From VRUE01 sp963814915 (GTDB lineage Bacteria; Actinomycetota; Thermoleophilia; Solirubrobacterales; 70-9): a DNA stretch of 64,000 nt. Position 1 is the first letter of the stretch; every line of letters begins with the position of its first letter. The notes below the pieces were generated by a model that was not told the DNA's origin, did no database searches, and saw only the letters and a program-made list of their open reading frames with translations. Below are positions 25,502-35,529 of the stretch, one piece after another. The DNA is taken from the NCBI GenBank assembly GCA_963814915.1, contig CAWFEI010000009.1, positions 1 to 64,000 of the forward strand, read 5' to 3'. A program made the translations under genes and the position numbers.

Positions 25502-26911
25502 TCAGGCGGCCTCGGCGAATGCCTCGTCGAGGCCGGTCGGCCGGCCCAGGTGGTACCCCTGGGCCATGTCGACGCCGTACTCGCGCAGCATGGCGATCGT
25601 CTCGTCGTCCTGCACATACTCGGCGATCGTCGTCTTGCCGAGGCCGCGGGCGATCTGGACGATCGCCTTGACAGTCAGCTGATCGGCGTCGTTGCGCGGC
25701 ATCTCGCGGACGAATGAGCCGTCGATCTTGATCAGGTCGAAGGGGATCCGCGTCAGGTAGTGGAAGGGGCCGAAGCCGGCGCCGTAGTCGTCGATCGCGA
25801 CCTGGCAGCCGAACTCGGTCAGCCGGTCGGCGAACCCCGAAGCCGCCTCGTAGTCGTGGACGTTGGCCGTCTCGGTGATCTCGAAGGTGCACCTGGATGG
25901 GTCGGCGCCGCCTTCGTCGAGCCGCCGCTCGATGAACTCGAGCACCGAGATGTCGTTCAGCGAGGCGCCGGAGAGGTTGACGTGCAGCGAGAGCGGGGCC
26001 CCCTTCTCCTCGCGCTCGACGAGCAGCTCCAGGGCGCGGGCGACGACCCAGCGATCGAGCTCCTGGACCATGCCGCTGCGCTCCGCCGCTTCGATGAAAG
26101 ACGCAGCGGGCAGCAGCTCGCCGTCCTCGCTCGTCATCCGCAGCAGCAGCTCGTAGCGCTCGATCCCGCCCGAGGCGAGGTCCCGGATCGGCTGGGTGTG
26201 GAGGCTGAGGCGGTCGGCGGTGAGCGCGTCGCGGATCCGTGCCGCCGCTGTCTGCCGGCGCTTCGGGCCGCGCTGCGGCTCGCTCGGGTCGCGGTACAGC
26301 GCGATCTGGTTGCGACCGTTCTCCTTCGCCCTGTACATCGCCTCGTCGGCGGCCGCGAGTACCGCCTCCGCCCCCCCTTTGCCGGCACCGAACATGGTGA
26401 TGCCGACGCTGATCGTCGCGGCCAGCTCGGGCAGCTTCGGATGGCCCGCGGCGACCTGTTCGCGCAGGTCTTCGCCAAGCTGCAGCGCCCCGGCGGTGTC
26501 GGTCTGGGGCATCAACACGGCAAACTCGTCTCCGGAGAGGCGGGCGGCGATGTCCGTGGTGCGAACGCGTTCGCGCATCGTCTCGGCGACGCGGCGGATC
26601 AGGCTGTCGCCGACCTGATGTCCGAGTGTGTCGTTGACCGCCTTGAGGCCGTCGACGTCGACGATCATCACCGCCCCCTGGCCGCCGTAGCGAGCCGTGA
26701 AGGAGACGTACTGGTCGAGCTCGGCACGGAAGCGGCGGCGGTCGAGCAGTCCCGTGAGCGAATCGTGCTCGGCGAGATAGCGCAGCTCGGTCTCGGTGCG
26801 CGCGGCCCGCTCGAGCGCCCCGACGACGATCGCACGATCGTCGTCGTCGAGCTTCTTCAGCACGGTTTCGATCGCCGGCTCGCTCTGCGCGGGAAGTCGT
26901 TCGTCGGTCAC
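25502..26911 (-). CDS. GGDEF-EAL domain protein (c-di-GMP metabolism)
   Basis: 469 residues, cytosolic, no transmembrane or sensor domain beyond a short N-terminal helix. GGDEF domain (about 45-205): YLAEHDSLTGLLDRRRF, then the active loop as RLSGDEFAVL (SGDEF). EAL domain (about 225-465): entry motif RYELLLRM (ELL in place of EAL), metal residues in FEITETA and IDDYGAGFG, IKIDGSFV, IAEYVQ and GVDMAQGYHLGRP. SGDEF forms can still be active; the retained acidic residues suggest a working phosphodiesterase. Divergent from the DUF255 gene with 136 bases between. Confidence 0.92.
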   Translation of the reverse strand: MTDERLPAQSEPAIETVLKKLDDDDRAIVVGALERAARTETELRYLAEHDSLTGLLDRRRFRAELDQYVSFTARYGGQGAVMIVDVDGLKAVNDTLGHQVGDSLIRRVAETMRERVRTTDIAARLSGDEFAVLMPQTDTAGALQLGEDLREQVAAGHPKLPELAATISVGITMFGAGKGGAEAVLAAADEAMYRAKENGRNQIALYRDPSEPQRGPKRRQTAAARIRDALTADRLSLHTQPIRDLASGGIERYELLLRMTSEDGELLPAASFIEAAERSGMVQELDRWVVARALELLVEREEKGAPLSLHVNLSGASLNDISVLEFIERRLDEGGADPSRCTFEITETANVHDYEAASGFADRLTEFGCQVAIDDYGAGFGPFHYLTRIPFDLIKIDGSFVREMPRNDADQLTVKAIVQIARGLGKTTIAEYVQDDETIAMLREYGVDMAQGYHLGRPTGLDEAFAEAA

Positions 26912-27047
26912 TTGAAGAATGTAGACCCAAACGGGGCGGGATTTTCTCGTTGCGAGCGATGATCCCCCATTGCGACCCGCTTTTCATCGACCCATTGCAC
27001 CCAATACTTGGCCTAGCGGCCGCCGAGCCGTGGGTAGTGTGGTGGGA

Positions 27048-29057
<2,010 letters not shown>

Positions 29058-29070
29058 AAGGATGGCGCCC

Positions 29071-31443
29071 ATGCGCGGTTCATTTTTCACCTTCGCCGCC
29101 GGGCGCCGGGCCAAGTGGGTCGTCTTCGCGGTCTGGTTCGTCGCCATCTTCGTCGCCGCGGGCCCGGCCAACCTGCCGGGGAAGTTCGAAGACGCGGAAA
29201 GCAACGAGGCGACCTCCTACCTGCCCGGCTCGGCCGAATCGACCGCCGCCCTCGACGCGACCGACACGCTGCAGGGCGGCGAACTCGCCCCGGCGGTGAT
29301 CGTCTACCAGCGCGAGGCCGGCCTCACCGCCGCCGACCGCCGCACGATCGTCGACGACGTCGGCACGATGACCGAAAAGCGCTTCCCGGGTGTCGTCGCC
29401 GACGGCGCCAAGATCGCCGGCAAGGGGGCCGAAGCGGTCCCCGGGCAGCCCGCCGGCTACGCCCCCTTCGTCGGCCCCGTCGTCGCCCCCGACGGCAAGA
29501 CCGCGATCGTCACCGCCTACATCGCCGGCAATGGCGAGGGCGAACGGATCCTCGACCCGGTCAAGGCCTGGCGCGAAGACATCTCCGACCCCGGCGGCGG
29601 CCTCCAGGTGAAGGTCACCGGCGGCGCCGGGTTCTCCGCCGACGCGATCGAAGTCTTCGAAGGCATCAACGGCACGCTGCTGCTCGCCGCCGTCAGCCTG
29701 GTGATCTTCCTGTTGATCGTCATCTATCGCTCGCCGATGTTCTTCTTCATCCCTCTGGTGGCGGTGCTCTTCGCGGAGACGCTCTCGCGCTCGATCGGGT
29801 ACGGCGTCTCCGAGCTGGGCGTGACGATCAACGGCCAGTCGAGCTCGATCATGTCGGTGCTTGTGCTCGGCGCGGGCACGGATTACGCGCTGCTGCTCGT
29901 CTCCCGCTACCGCGAGGAGCTGCACCACACCACCGACAAGCACGTGGCGATGCGCACCGCCCTGACCTCCGCCGGGCCGGCGATCTTCGCCTCCGCGGCG
30001 ACCGTCGTCGCGGCTCTGCTCTGCCTGCTGATCGCCCGCGTCAACGGAACTTCGGGCCTCGGCCCGATCGCCGCGATCGGGATCGCATGCGCGGCGCTCG
30101 CCATGCTGACCCTGCTGCCGGCGCTGCTGACGATCTTCGGCCGCCGCGCCTTCTGGCCCTTCGTCCCGCATACGCCGGAGACGGCCCCTGCCGCGGGCGA
30201 CGTATCCGAGCGAGCGCGGCGGCGGATCGTCGACGGCTCGGCGGCAGGCGCCATCGCCGGTGCGATCGTCGCCGCGCTGGTGGTCGTCGTCCTGCTCCCC
30301 CTCGTCCTGCTCAACTGGCTGCTGCGGCGACTCAGCGGGCGTCGCATCCCCTCGCTGATCGTCGGGCCGCTCGACCGCGCGGTATTCACACCGTATGAGA
30401 TCCGCCGCCACGGGCTCGAGCACACGGCCGATGCGACCCACGGCGTCTGGGCACGGATCGGGGAGCGGGTGGCGATCTCGCCGCGCCGCGTGATGTTCGG
30501 CTCGATCGCCCTGCTGCTCGTCCTCTGCTGCGGCCTCGCGTTCTTCTCGACCGAACTGACCAGCGAAGACAGCTACACGCACGAAGTCGAGTCGATCGAA
30601 GGCCAGCATCTGCTCGACAAGAGCTTCCCCTCGGGAGCGACGGGACTGACCGACCTGGTCGTCAAGGACAGCGCCGACATCGCCGCCACACGGCGCGCCG
30701 TCGCCGAAGTCGAAGGGGTGAAGTCGGTCTCCCAACCGGTCGCCGACGGCAAGCCGGGGATCCTGATCCAGGCGACGCTCGAACCCAACCCCTATTCGAC
30801 CGAGGCCTTCGACCTGGTCGAGCCGATGCGCGAAGCGGCGCACTCGGTCGCCCCGAGCACGCTCGTCGGCGGCCCGAGCGCGGTCGAATTCGACGTGCGC
30901 GACGCCGCCGCGCACGACTCGCTGGTGATCCCGCCGCTGATCCTGGTCGTGATCCTGTTGATCCTGATCGCCCTGCTGCGCGCCGTGGTGGCGCCGTTGA
31001 TCCTGATCGGCACCGTGATCCTCAGCTTCCTCGCCGCGCTCGGGGTCGGCTACTTCGCGTTCGAATTCCTCTTCGACTTCCCCGGCTCGGACCCGTCGCT
31101 GCCACTCTTCGCCTTCGTCTTCCTGGTCGCGCTCGGGGTCGACTACAACATCTTCCTGATCTCACGCGCCCGCGAGGAGACGATCCAGCACGGCTCGCGG
31201 CAGGGCATACTGCGCGCGCTCGCGGTCACCGGCGCGGTCATCACCAGCGCCGGCATAGTCCTCGCCGGCACCTTCTCCGTCCTCGCCGTCCTCCCCCTCA
31301 CATTCCTGACCGAGCTCGGCTTCGTCGTCGCCTTCGGCGTCCTGCTCGACACCTTCCTCGTCCGCAGCGTCCTCGTCCCGGCGATCGCCCTGACGGTGGG
31401 CGACAAGTTCTGGTGGCCGTCGGCGTTGTCTAGAAAGTCCTGA
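29071..31443 (+). CDS. MmpL-family RND exporter with inserted helix-loop
   Basis: 790-residue second MmpL transporter, with SFFTFAAGRRAKWVVFAVWF as first helix and relay motifs GAGTDYALLLVSRYREE and ALGVDYNIFLISRAREE. Between the two repeats (about residues 370-465) is an unusually long segment with an additional strongly hydrophobic helix (IVAALVVVVLLPLVLLNWLL) and a basic loop, not typical of plain MmpL proteins. ATG 29071 is preferred over 29062 because AAAGG sits 7-8 bases ahead of it but abuts the earlier one. Convergent with glnA. Confidence 0.92.
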   Translation: MRGSFFTFAAGRRAKWVVFAVWFVAIFVAAGPANLPGKFEDAESNEATSYLPGSAESTAALDATDTLQGGELAPAVIVYQREAGLTAADRRTIVDDVGTMTEKRFPGVVADGAKIAGKGAEAVPGQPAGYAPFVGPVVAPDGKTAIVTAYIAGNGEGERILDPVKAWREDISDPGGGLQVKVTGGAGFSADAIEVFEGINGTLLLAAVSLVIFLLIVIYRSPMFFFIPLVAVLFAETLSRSIGYGVSELGVTINGQSSSIMSVLVLGAGTDYALLLVSRYREELHHTTDKHVAMRTALTSAGPAIFASAATVVAALLCLLIARVNGTSGLGPIAAIGIACAALAMLTLLPALLTIFGRRAFWPFVPHTPETAPAAGDVSERARRRIVDGSAAGAIAGAIVAALVVVVLLPLVLLNWLLRRLSGRRIPSLIVGPLDRAVFTPYEIRRHGLEHTADATHGVWARIGERVAISPRRVMFGSIALLLVLCCGLAFFSTELTSEDSYTHEVESIEGQHLLDKSFPSGATGLTDLVVKDSADIAATRRAVAEVEGVKSVSQPVADGKPGILIQATLEPNPYSTEAFDLVEPMREAAHSVAPSTLVGGPSAVEFDVRDAAAHDSLVIPPLILVVILLILIALLRAVVAPLILIGTVILSFLAALGVGYFAFEFLFDFPGSDPSLPLFAFVFLVALGVDYNIFLISRAREETIQHGSRQGILRALAVTGAVITSAGIVLAGTFSVLAVLPLTFLTELGFVVAFGVLLDTFLVRSVLVPAIALTVGDKFWWPSALSRKS

Positions 31444-31480
31444 CGGTCGGGAGGCAAGCCCGGCCGCCTATCGGCCGTCA
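31441..31480. terminator. Bidirectional terminator between mmpL and glnA
   Basis: Arms TGACGG (31441-31446) and CCGTCA (31475-31480), extended imperfectly inward. The TGA stops of both convergent genes are themselves the ends of the stem. Confidence 0.55.
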
Positions 31481-32830
31481 GAGGACGGGCAGGAAGTTCT
31501 CGATCTCATAGGGAGTGATCTGGACGCGGTACTCGTCCCATTCCTGCCGCTTGATCTCGATGAAGCGGCGGAAGGTGTGCTCACCGAGCGTGCGCAGGAC
31601 GAGCTCGGAGTCGGCGGCGATGTCGATCGCTTCGCCGAGCGTCCCCGGCAGTTGCTCGATGCCGCGCTGGGAGCGCTCCTCGGGCGAGAGGTGGTAGAGG
31701 TTCTGCTCCATCGGCTCGGGCAGCTCGTAGCCCTTCTCGATCCCTTCCAACCCGGCCTGCAGCATGCCCGCGAAGCAGAGGTAGGGGTTGCAGGCTGGGT
31801 CGGGGCAGCGCAGCTCGGCCCGCGTCGCCGCCTCCTTGCCGGGGTGGTAGAGCGGCACCCGGATCAGCGCCGAGCGGTTGCGGCGCGACCAGGCGAGGTA
31901 GACCGGCGCCTCGAAGCCGGGCACGAGCCGCTTGTAGGAGTTGACCCACTGGGCGAAGAGCGGTGAGATCTCACGCGCGTGGCGCAGCTGGCCGGCGATG
32001 AACGCCTTCGCCGTGGCCGAGAGGTAGTACGGGTCCTCGGCGTCGAAGAAGGCGTTCTTGCCGTCTTTGGTCAGCGACTGGTGGACGTGCATCCCGGAGC
32101 CGTTCTCGCCGAAGAGCGGCTTCGGCATGAAGGTCGCGTGCCAGCCGTACTTCATCGCGTACTCCTTGACGACGATCCGGTAGGTCATGCAGTCGTCGGA
32201 CATCTGCAGCGCGTTCTTGTAGCGCATGTCGACCTCGTGCTGGGAGGGGCCGACCTCGTGGTGGGCGTACTCGACGTGGATGCCCATCTTCTCCAGGGCG
32301 AGGATCGTCTCGCGGCGCACGTCCGAGCCCGCGTCGAGCGTGGTCAGGTCGAAGTAGCCGCCCTCGTCGAGAACCTCGGGCACGCCGCCTTCCGGCTTGG
32401 CGGAGCGGAAGTAGAAGTACTCCAGCTCAGGGCCGATGTTGTAGGCGTCGAAGCCCATGTCTTCGGCCCGTTTGAGCGCCCGGCGCATGATCCAGCGAGG
32501 GTCGCCCTCGTAGGGGTCGCCACCGGGCACGCGGATGTCGCAGAACATGCGCGCGACGGCGTTCTCCTCCTCGGGCCGCCAGGGGATGATCGCGAAGGTC
32601 GAGGGGTCCGGCATGGCGATCATGTCCGACTCCTCGATCGGGTTGAAGCCGGTGATCGAGGAGCCGTCGAAGCCCATGCCGCCCTCGAGCGCGTCCTCCA
32701 GTTCGGAGGAGTTGATCGAGAAGCTCTTCAGCTGGCCGAGGACGTCGGTGAACCAGAGTCGGATGAAGCGAACGTCGCGCTCCTTGACGATCTCGGCTAC
32801 GTCGCTGGCACTCGTCGGCTGGTCTGCCAT
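31478..32830 (-). CDS. glnA: Glutamine synthetase type I (alpha subtype)
   Basis: Dodecameric cytosolic enzyme condensing glutamate and ammonia with ATP. 450 residues; signatures FDGSSITGF, GPELEYFYF, the ammonia/metal region GSGMHVHQSL, and KEAATRAELRCPDPACNPYL. NLYHLSPEERSQRGIEQLP with the short form of the protein (no 25-residue insertion) matches the GSI-alpha group of Bacillus and relatives, which is regulated by feedback rather than adenylylation. ATG 32830 follows AAGGAGA at good spacing. The 229-base upstream region contains a palindrome at 32966-32986. Confidence 0.96.
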   Translation of the reverse strand: MADQPTSASDVAEIVKERDVRFIRLWFTDVLGQLKSFSINSSELEDALEGGMGFDGSSITGFNPIEESDMIAMPDPSTFAIIPWRPEEENAVARMFCDIRVPGGDPYEGDPRWIMRRALKRAEDMGFDAYNIGPELEYFYFRSAKPEGGVPEVLDEGGYFDLTTLDAGSDVRRETILALEKMGIHVEYAHHEVGPSQHEVDMRYKNALQMSDDCMTYRIVVKEYAMKYGWHATFMPKPLFGENGSGMHVHQSLTKDGKNAFFDAEDPYYLSATAKAFIAGQLRHAREISPLFAQWVNSYKRLVPGFEAPVYLAWSRRNRSALIRVPLYHPGKEAATRAELRCPDPACNPYLCFAGMLQAGLEGIEKGYELPEPMEQNLYHLSPEERSQRGIEQLPGTLGEAIDIAADSELVLRTLGEHTFRRFIEIKRQEWDEYRVQITPYEIENFLPVL

Positions 32831-32965
32831 TCCCCGGTCTCCTTGCTGGCTGTTGGGCGCGATCGGGCAAAGATAGGCGAAGTGAACCGACGAGGTGCGA
32901 ATGGCCGTATTACGGGTATGTGACGATCGCCGCAGAGGGGTTGCGAGAGCGTCCGAGCCTCGCTA

Positions 32966-32986
32966 TAACTTACTTCTCGTAAGTTA
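32966..32986. promoter_or_regulatory. Palindromic operator between glnA and the CMD-like gene
   Basis: Perfect inverted repeat TAACTTAC / GTAAGTTA with a TTCTC centre in an AT-rich pocket, followed on the plus strand by AAAGTAAAGTAAAGG direct repeats. It lies about 135 bases from glnA and 75 from the divergent gene, so it may serve either; the binding regulator is not identified (a nitrogen or redox regulator is possible). Confidence 0.55.
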
Positions 32987-33059
32987 ATGGCTTAAAGTAA
33001 AGTAAAGGCCACGTAAAGGCTCTGTCAAGCGAAATTCGCCCATCCGAGCCAAAGGCGGG

Positions 33060-33632
33060 ATGCAAGTGACGGTAAAAACCGCAGTAAGCAGATTCCAGAT
33101 CCACGACGAGTTGACGGCGCCCGATGAGAGCGCCCCTTTGATCAAGAGCATCCAGGCGGCGGGCGGCGCCGTGAGCAAGTTCGTCGGCGTGCTCGCCGGC
33201 GCGCCGGCGGTGTTGCGCGCCTACACCCGCATGCGCTCGGAGCTCCGTGGCGGCGTCCTTCCCCAGGCGACCCGCGAGCGGATCGCCCTGGCGGTCGCCG
33301 AGCATCGCCACGACGCCTACAGCACCGCGCAGCACGCCAAATCGGCGCGGAGCGCAGGGCTCGGCCTCGACGAGGTCTCACGAGCGCGCAGCTTCAACTC
33401 GGGCGATGCCAAAGAGGCCGCCCTGCTCGAGTTCCTCAAGGCCACGCTCGAGGCCGACGGCATCCCCCCGCACCACCTCCAGGAGGAGGCGCGGGAGATC
33501 GGCTGGAGCGACGAGGAGATCCTCGAGGCGGTCGCGCACCTGGCCCTGAACGAGTTCCAGAGCCTGATCGCGAGCGCCGCGGCGCTGCCCAAAGACCAGG
33601 CGACGCCGGAAGTCCTCCCCTCGGCGGCCTAG
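33060..33632 (+). CDS. Carboxymuconolactone decarboxylase/AhpD-like protein lacking the CxxC
   Basis: 190-residue helical protein of the AhpD/CMD superfamily: REIALAVAEHRHDAYSTAQH-type segment in which the conserved Glu81, His82 and His92 are kept but the redox Cys pair is replaced by Asp85 and Ser88. Downstream helices LEFLKATLEADGIPPHHLQE and DEEILEAVAHLALNEFQSL fit the fold. Without the Cys pair, peroxidase-type AhpD chemistry is not expected; lyase, hydrolase or sensing roles remain possible. Divergent from glnA. ATG 33060 with a weak GGCGGG upstream. Confidence 0.8.
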   Translation: MQVTVKTAVSRFQIHDELTAPDESAPLIKSIQAAGGAVSKFVGVLAGAPAVLRAYTRMRSELRGGVLPQATRERIALAVAEHRHDAYSTAQHAKSARSAGLGLDEVSRARSFNSGDAKEAALLEFLKATLEADGIPPHHLQEEAREIGWSDEEILEAVAHLALNEFQSLIASAAALPKDQATPEVLPSAA

Positions 33633-33655
33633 CGGGCCGCCGAGGCTCCGCGGCC

Positions 33656-34339
33656 TCAGTCGAGGACGACAGTCGCCGTGTAGAGCAGACGGGCGGTGGA
33701 ATAGCGGCAGGCGTAGGTCTGCCGCCTGCCGACCCGCTGCTGTGGCTGGCCTTGCCGGACGGCGGTGGTGTTGGTGCATCTGCCGGGCTCGCGGCTGGCC
33801 CGCCAGGCGTTCTTGGCCGAGAGGTCCTGCGCGAAGGCGGGCGCCCAGGTCGGGATCGTGAGGCCGACGATGTCGCCCCTCCGCACGCGCAGCGAGGCGC
33901 CGAACTTGACCGTCTGGCCCAGATACGGGCTGAGCACGTGGATGGAGCCCTGGCGCCGCAGGTTGTAGCGCGGCGGATTGGTGCGCGGGATGCGGCGGAG
34001 GATCGCCAGGCGAGCCTCGGGCGGCGTGCCGAAGAAGCCGTTGAAGAAGGATCGCTGCTTGTTGGTCGGCTGCGCCAGGGTCAGCGTCCAGGCCTTGACC
34101 TTGCCGTTGCGCGGCACCCTGAAGGGCAGCCTGCCCTGGTTGGTGCTGACCTGGAAGCCGGTGACGCTGCCGACCGCCTGGCAGGGCAGCTCCGGGCAGG
34201 ACGGGTCGGGCATCGTCGCGGTGCTGCCGAGGACCACGGTCGTGCGCGACGCGGTCGCAGCTCCGAACGCGGAGACCGCGACGACAAGCGCGATCAGCGC
34301 GACCGTCAGCCCGATGATGGAAAGCTTCGGCATGCCCAT
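33656..34339 (-). CDS. Secreted protein of unknown function
   Basis: 227 residues with an N-terminal signal/anchor IGLTVALIALVVAVSAFGAA. The mature region is beta-rich with three or four Cys (PDPSCPELPCQAVG, RCTNTT, YACRYS), repeated strand-like segments (FQVSTNQGRLPFRVPRNGKV, VKFGASLRVRRGDIVGLTIP) and an Arg-rich tail. The pattern suggests a jelly-roll-like extracellular domain. No family assigned. It follows the RlpA-like gene on the same strand after 56 bases, so the riboswitch upstream of that gene may influence both. AGAGGAG precedes the ATG. Confidence 0.7.
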   Translation of the reverse strand: MGMPKLSIIGLTVALIALVVAVSAFGAATASRTTVVLGSTATMPDPSCPELPCQAVGSVTGFQVSTNQGRLPFRVPRNGKVKAWTLTLAQPTNKQRSFFNGFFGTPPEARLAILRRIPRTNPPRYNLRRQGSIHVLSPYLGQTVKFGASLRVRRGDIVGLTIPTWAPAFAQDLSAKNAWRASREPGRCTNTTAVRQGQPQQRVGRRQTYACRYSTARLLYTATVVLD

Positions 34340-34395
34340 GCTCCTCTCGTCGAAAAGTCCTGCTGGGACGGAAAGACTAGCCGGACTAGCGACCG

Positions 34396-34884
34396 TCAGC
34401 GGCCGGAGCGGCCCGCGCGCTTCGAATTGCGCGTGTAGCGGAGCGGAACGGCATAGCCGATCCGGCCCGAGCCGTTGAAGCCGAGTGCACGCCGGGCGCC
34501 GTTGGTCAGATCCCAGGCGTTGCCGCGGCTGTAGGGGCCGCGATCGACCACGCGGGTGACGATCGCGCGGCCGTGGAAGACGAACTTGACCGCGGTCCCG
34601 CAGGGCAGGCTGCGGTGGGCGACGCCGACGGTGCGCGGGCGCAGCACCTGGCCGCAGGCGGTGTGGCTGCCGTAGAAGCCGGGGCCGTACCAGGTCGCTC
34701 CGGCCCAGCGCAGAGCGGTGAAGGCGATGCCCCGCCCGGCCTGCGCGTTGCCGGCGGCGACGGTCGCGGCGCCGCCGGTTTCCGCCTGCGCGGGCACGGC
34801 GGAGAACGCCAGGGCCGCGGCAACCAAGGGCAGGGCCGCACGCAATCGATATCTCCGCCAGCGGCGGTCCGTGTAAGTCTTCAT
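34396..34884 (-). CDS. RlpA-like double-psi beta-barrel secreted protein
   Basis: 162 residues: basic N-terminus, signal peptide (LPLVAAALAFSAVPAQA), short linker, then an RlpA-like double-psi beta-barrel with ATWYGPGFYGSHTACGQVL, HRSLPCGTAVKF, IVTRVVDRGPYSRG and AWDLTNGARRALGF. The Asp-Arg-Gly-Pro-Tyr segment is the conserved RlpA core. Such proteins act on or bind peptidoglycan. A c-di-AMP riboswitch occupies its 5' leader, linking expression to osmotic and wall homeostasis, the usual arrangement for wall-hydrolase genes in actinobacteria. Confidence 0.9.
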   Translation of the reverse strand: MKTYTDRRWRRYRLRAALPLVAAALAFSAVPAQAETGGAATVAAGNAQAGRGIAFTALRWAGATWYGPGFYGSHTACGQVLRPRTVGVAHRSLPCGTAVKFVFHGRAIVTRVVDRGPYSRGNAWDLTNGARRALGFNGSGRIGYAVPLRYTRNSKRAGRSGR

Positions 34885-34893
34885 TCTCTTTCG

Positions 34894-35043
34894 GGCGCTT
34901 ACGGGGTTAGCTGACGGGCTCGCGCTGAAAGAGCTGCGCTACGCGGCGGATGCCGACGATTCGCCCCAACTTCTGGGTCCCCCGCTCCCCGCGATATATG
35001 GCGGGGATTCAGCGGAAGTTGGCGGCAGGTTAGCAAACGCTAA
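34894..35043 (-). ncRNA. c-di-AMP (ydaO/yuaA) riboswitch
   Basis: The minus-strand leader of the RlpA-like gene contains the conserved blocks of the ydaO class in order: a GCTAACCTGCCGCCAAC entry, GCGGGGAGCGGGGGACCCA, GGGGCGAATC, a pseudoknot-type GGCA, TAGCGCAGCTCTTTCAGCG and GAGCCCGTCAGCTAACCCCG. The two TAACC-containing ends form the closing region. c-di-AMP binding normally switches such genes off. Located directly after the rnpB terminator. Confidence 0.9.
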
Positions 35044-35067
35044 GACAGAAAAATGTGACGAGGTTGA

Positions 35068-35099
35068 GAAGGGCCCCCCTCTACCGAGGGGAGCCCTTC
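35068..35099 (-). terminator. Terminator of rnpB
   Basis: Stem GAAGGGC...GCCCTTC with inner arms CCCCTC/GAGGGG and loop TACC; on the minus strand a T-rich stretch follows about 12 bases later. Separates rnpB from the riboswitch/RlpA unit. Confidence 0.75.
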
Positions 35100-35473
35100 C
35101 GCAGCGGGCCTGTAAGCCGGATCCTGTCGAGAACGACCATCTATCTCACCGGGGCCGAAGCCCCGAGGGGCCGCCGTGGCGGCCCTGCGGCCTACCTGGA
35201 TCTCGCCGGGCAGGGTCGACGATCCTGTTTGGCCTTGCACCGGGCGGGGTTTGCCTGGCCGCCGCGTCACCGCGACGCCGGTGCGCTCTTACCGCACCAT
35301 TTCACCTTTGCCTGTACGCAGCTCACGTGTGGCTGCGCCATCGGCCGTGTCTTTTCTGCGGCACTTTCCCGCGGGTTTCCCCGGGTGGGCGTTACCCACC
35401 GCCCTCGCCCTTTGGTGTCCGGACTTTCCTCGAAGGGTTTTCTCTCCCCCCGCGGTCGCTCGGCCCGCAAGGC
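35098..35473 (-). ncRNA. rnpB: RNase P RNA (type A)
   Basis: Catalytic RNA of RNase P, which removes 5' leaders from tRNA precursors. The universally conserved GAGGAAAGTCCGGACACC lies near the 5' part and ACAGGATCCGGCTTACAG near the 3' part; AGTGCCGCAGAAAAG and GGTGAAAT blocks are also present. P1 is formed by GCGGGCC (5') and GGCCCGC (3'), giving a length of about 375 bases. Ends are set by P1 pairing and could shift by several bases. Confidence 0.95.
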
Positions 35474-35529
35474 GATGGTACCGCGCACCCCGTTCGCTCG
35501 CGACAATTGCATCGAATATCCTGCTGGGG

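Noticed and set aside
35176..35529. Upstream extension of the SDR reading frame
   Set aside because: It runs through the RNase P RNA on the opposite strand; the SDR fold starts at ATG 35530.
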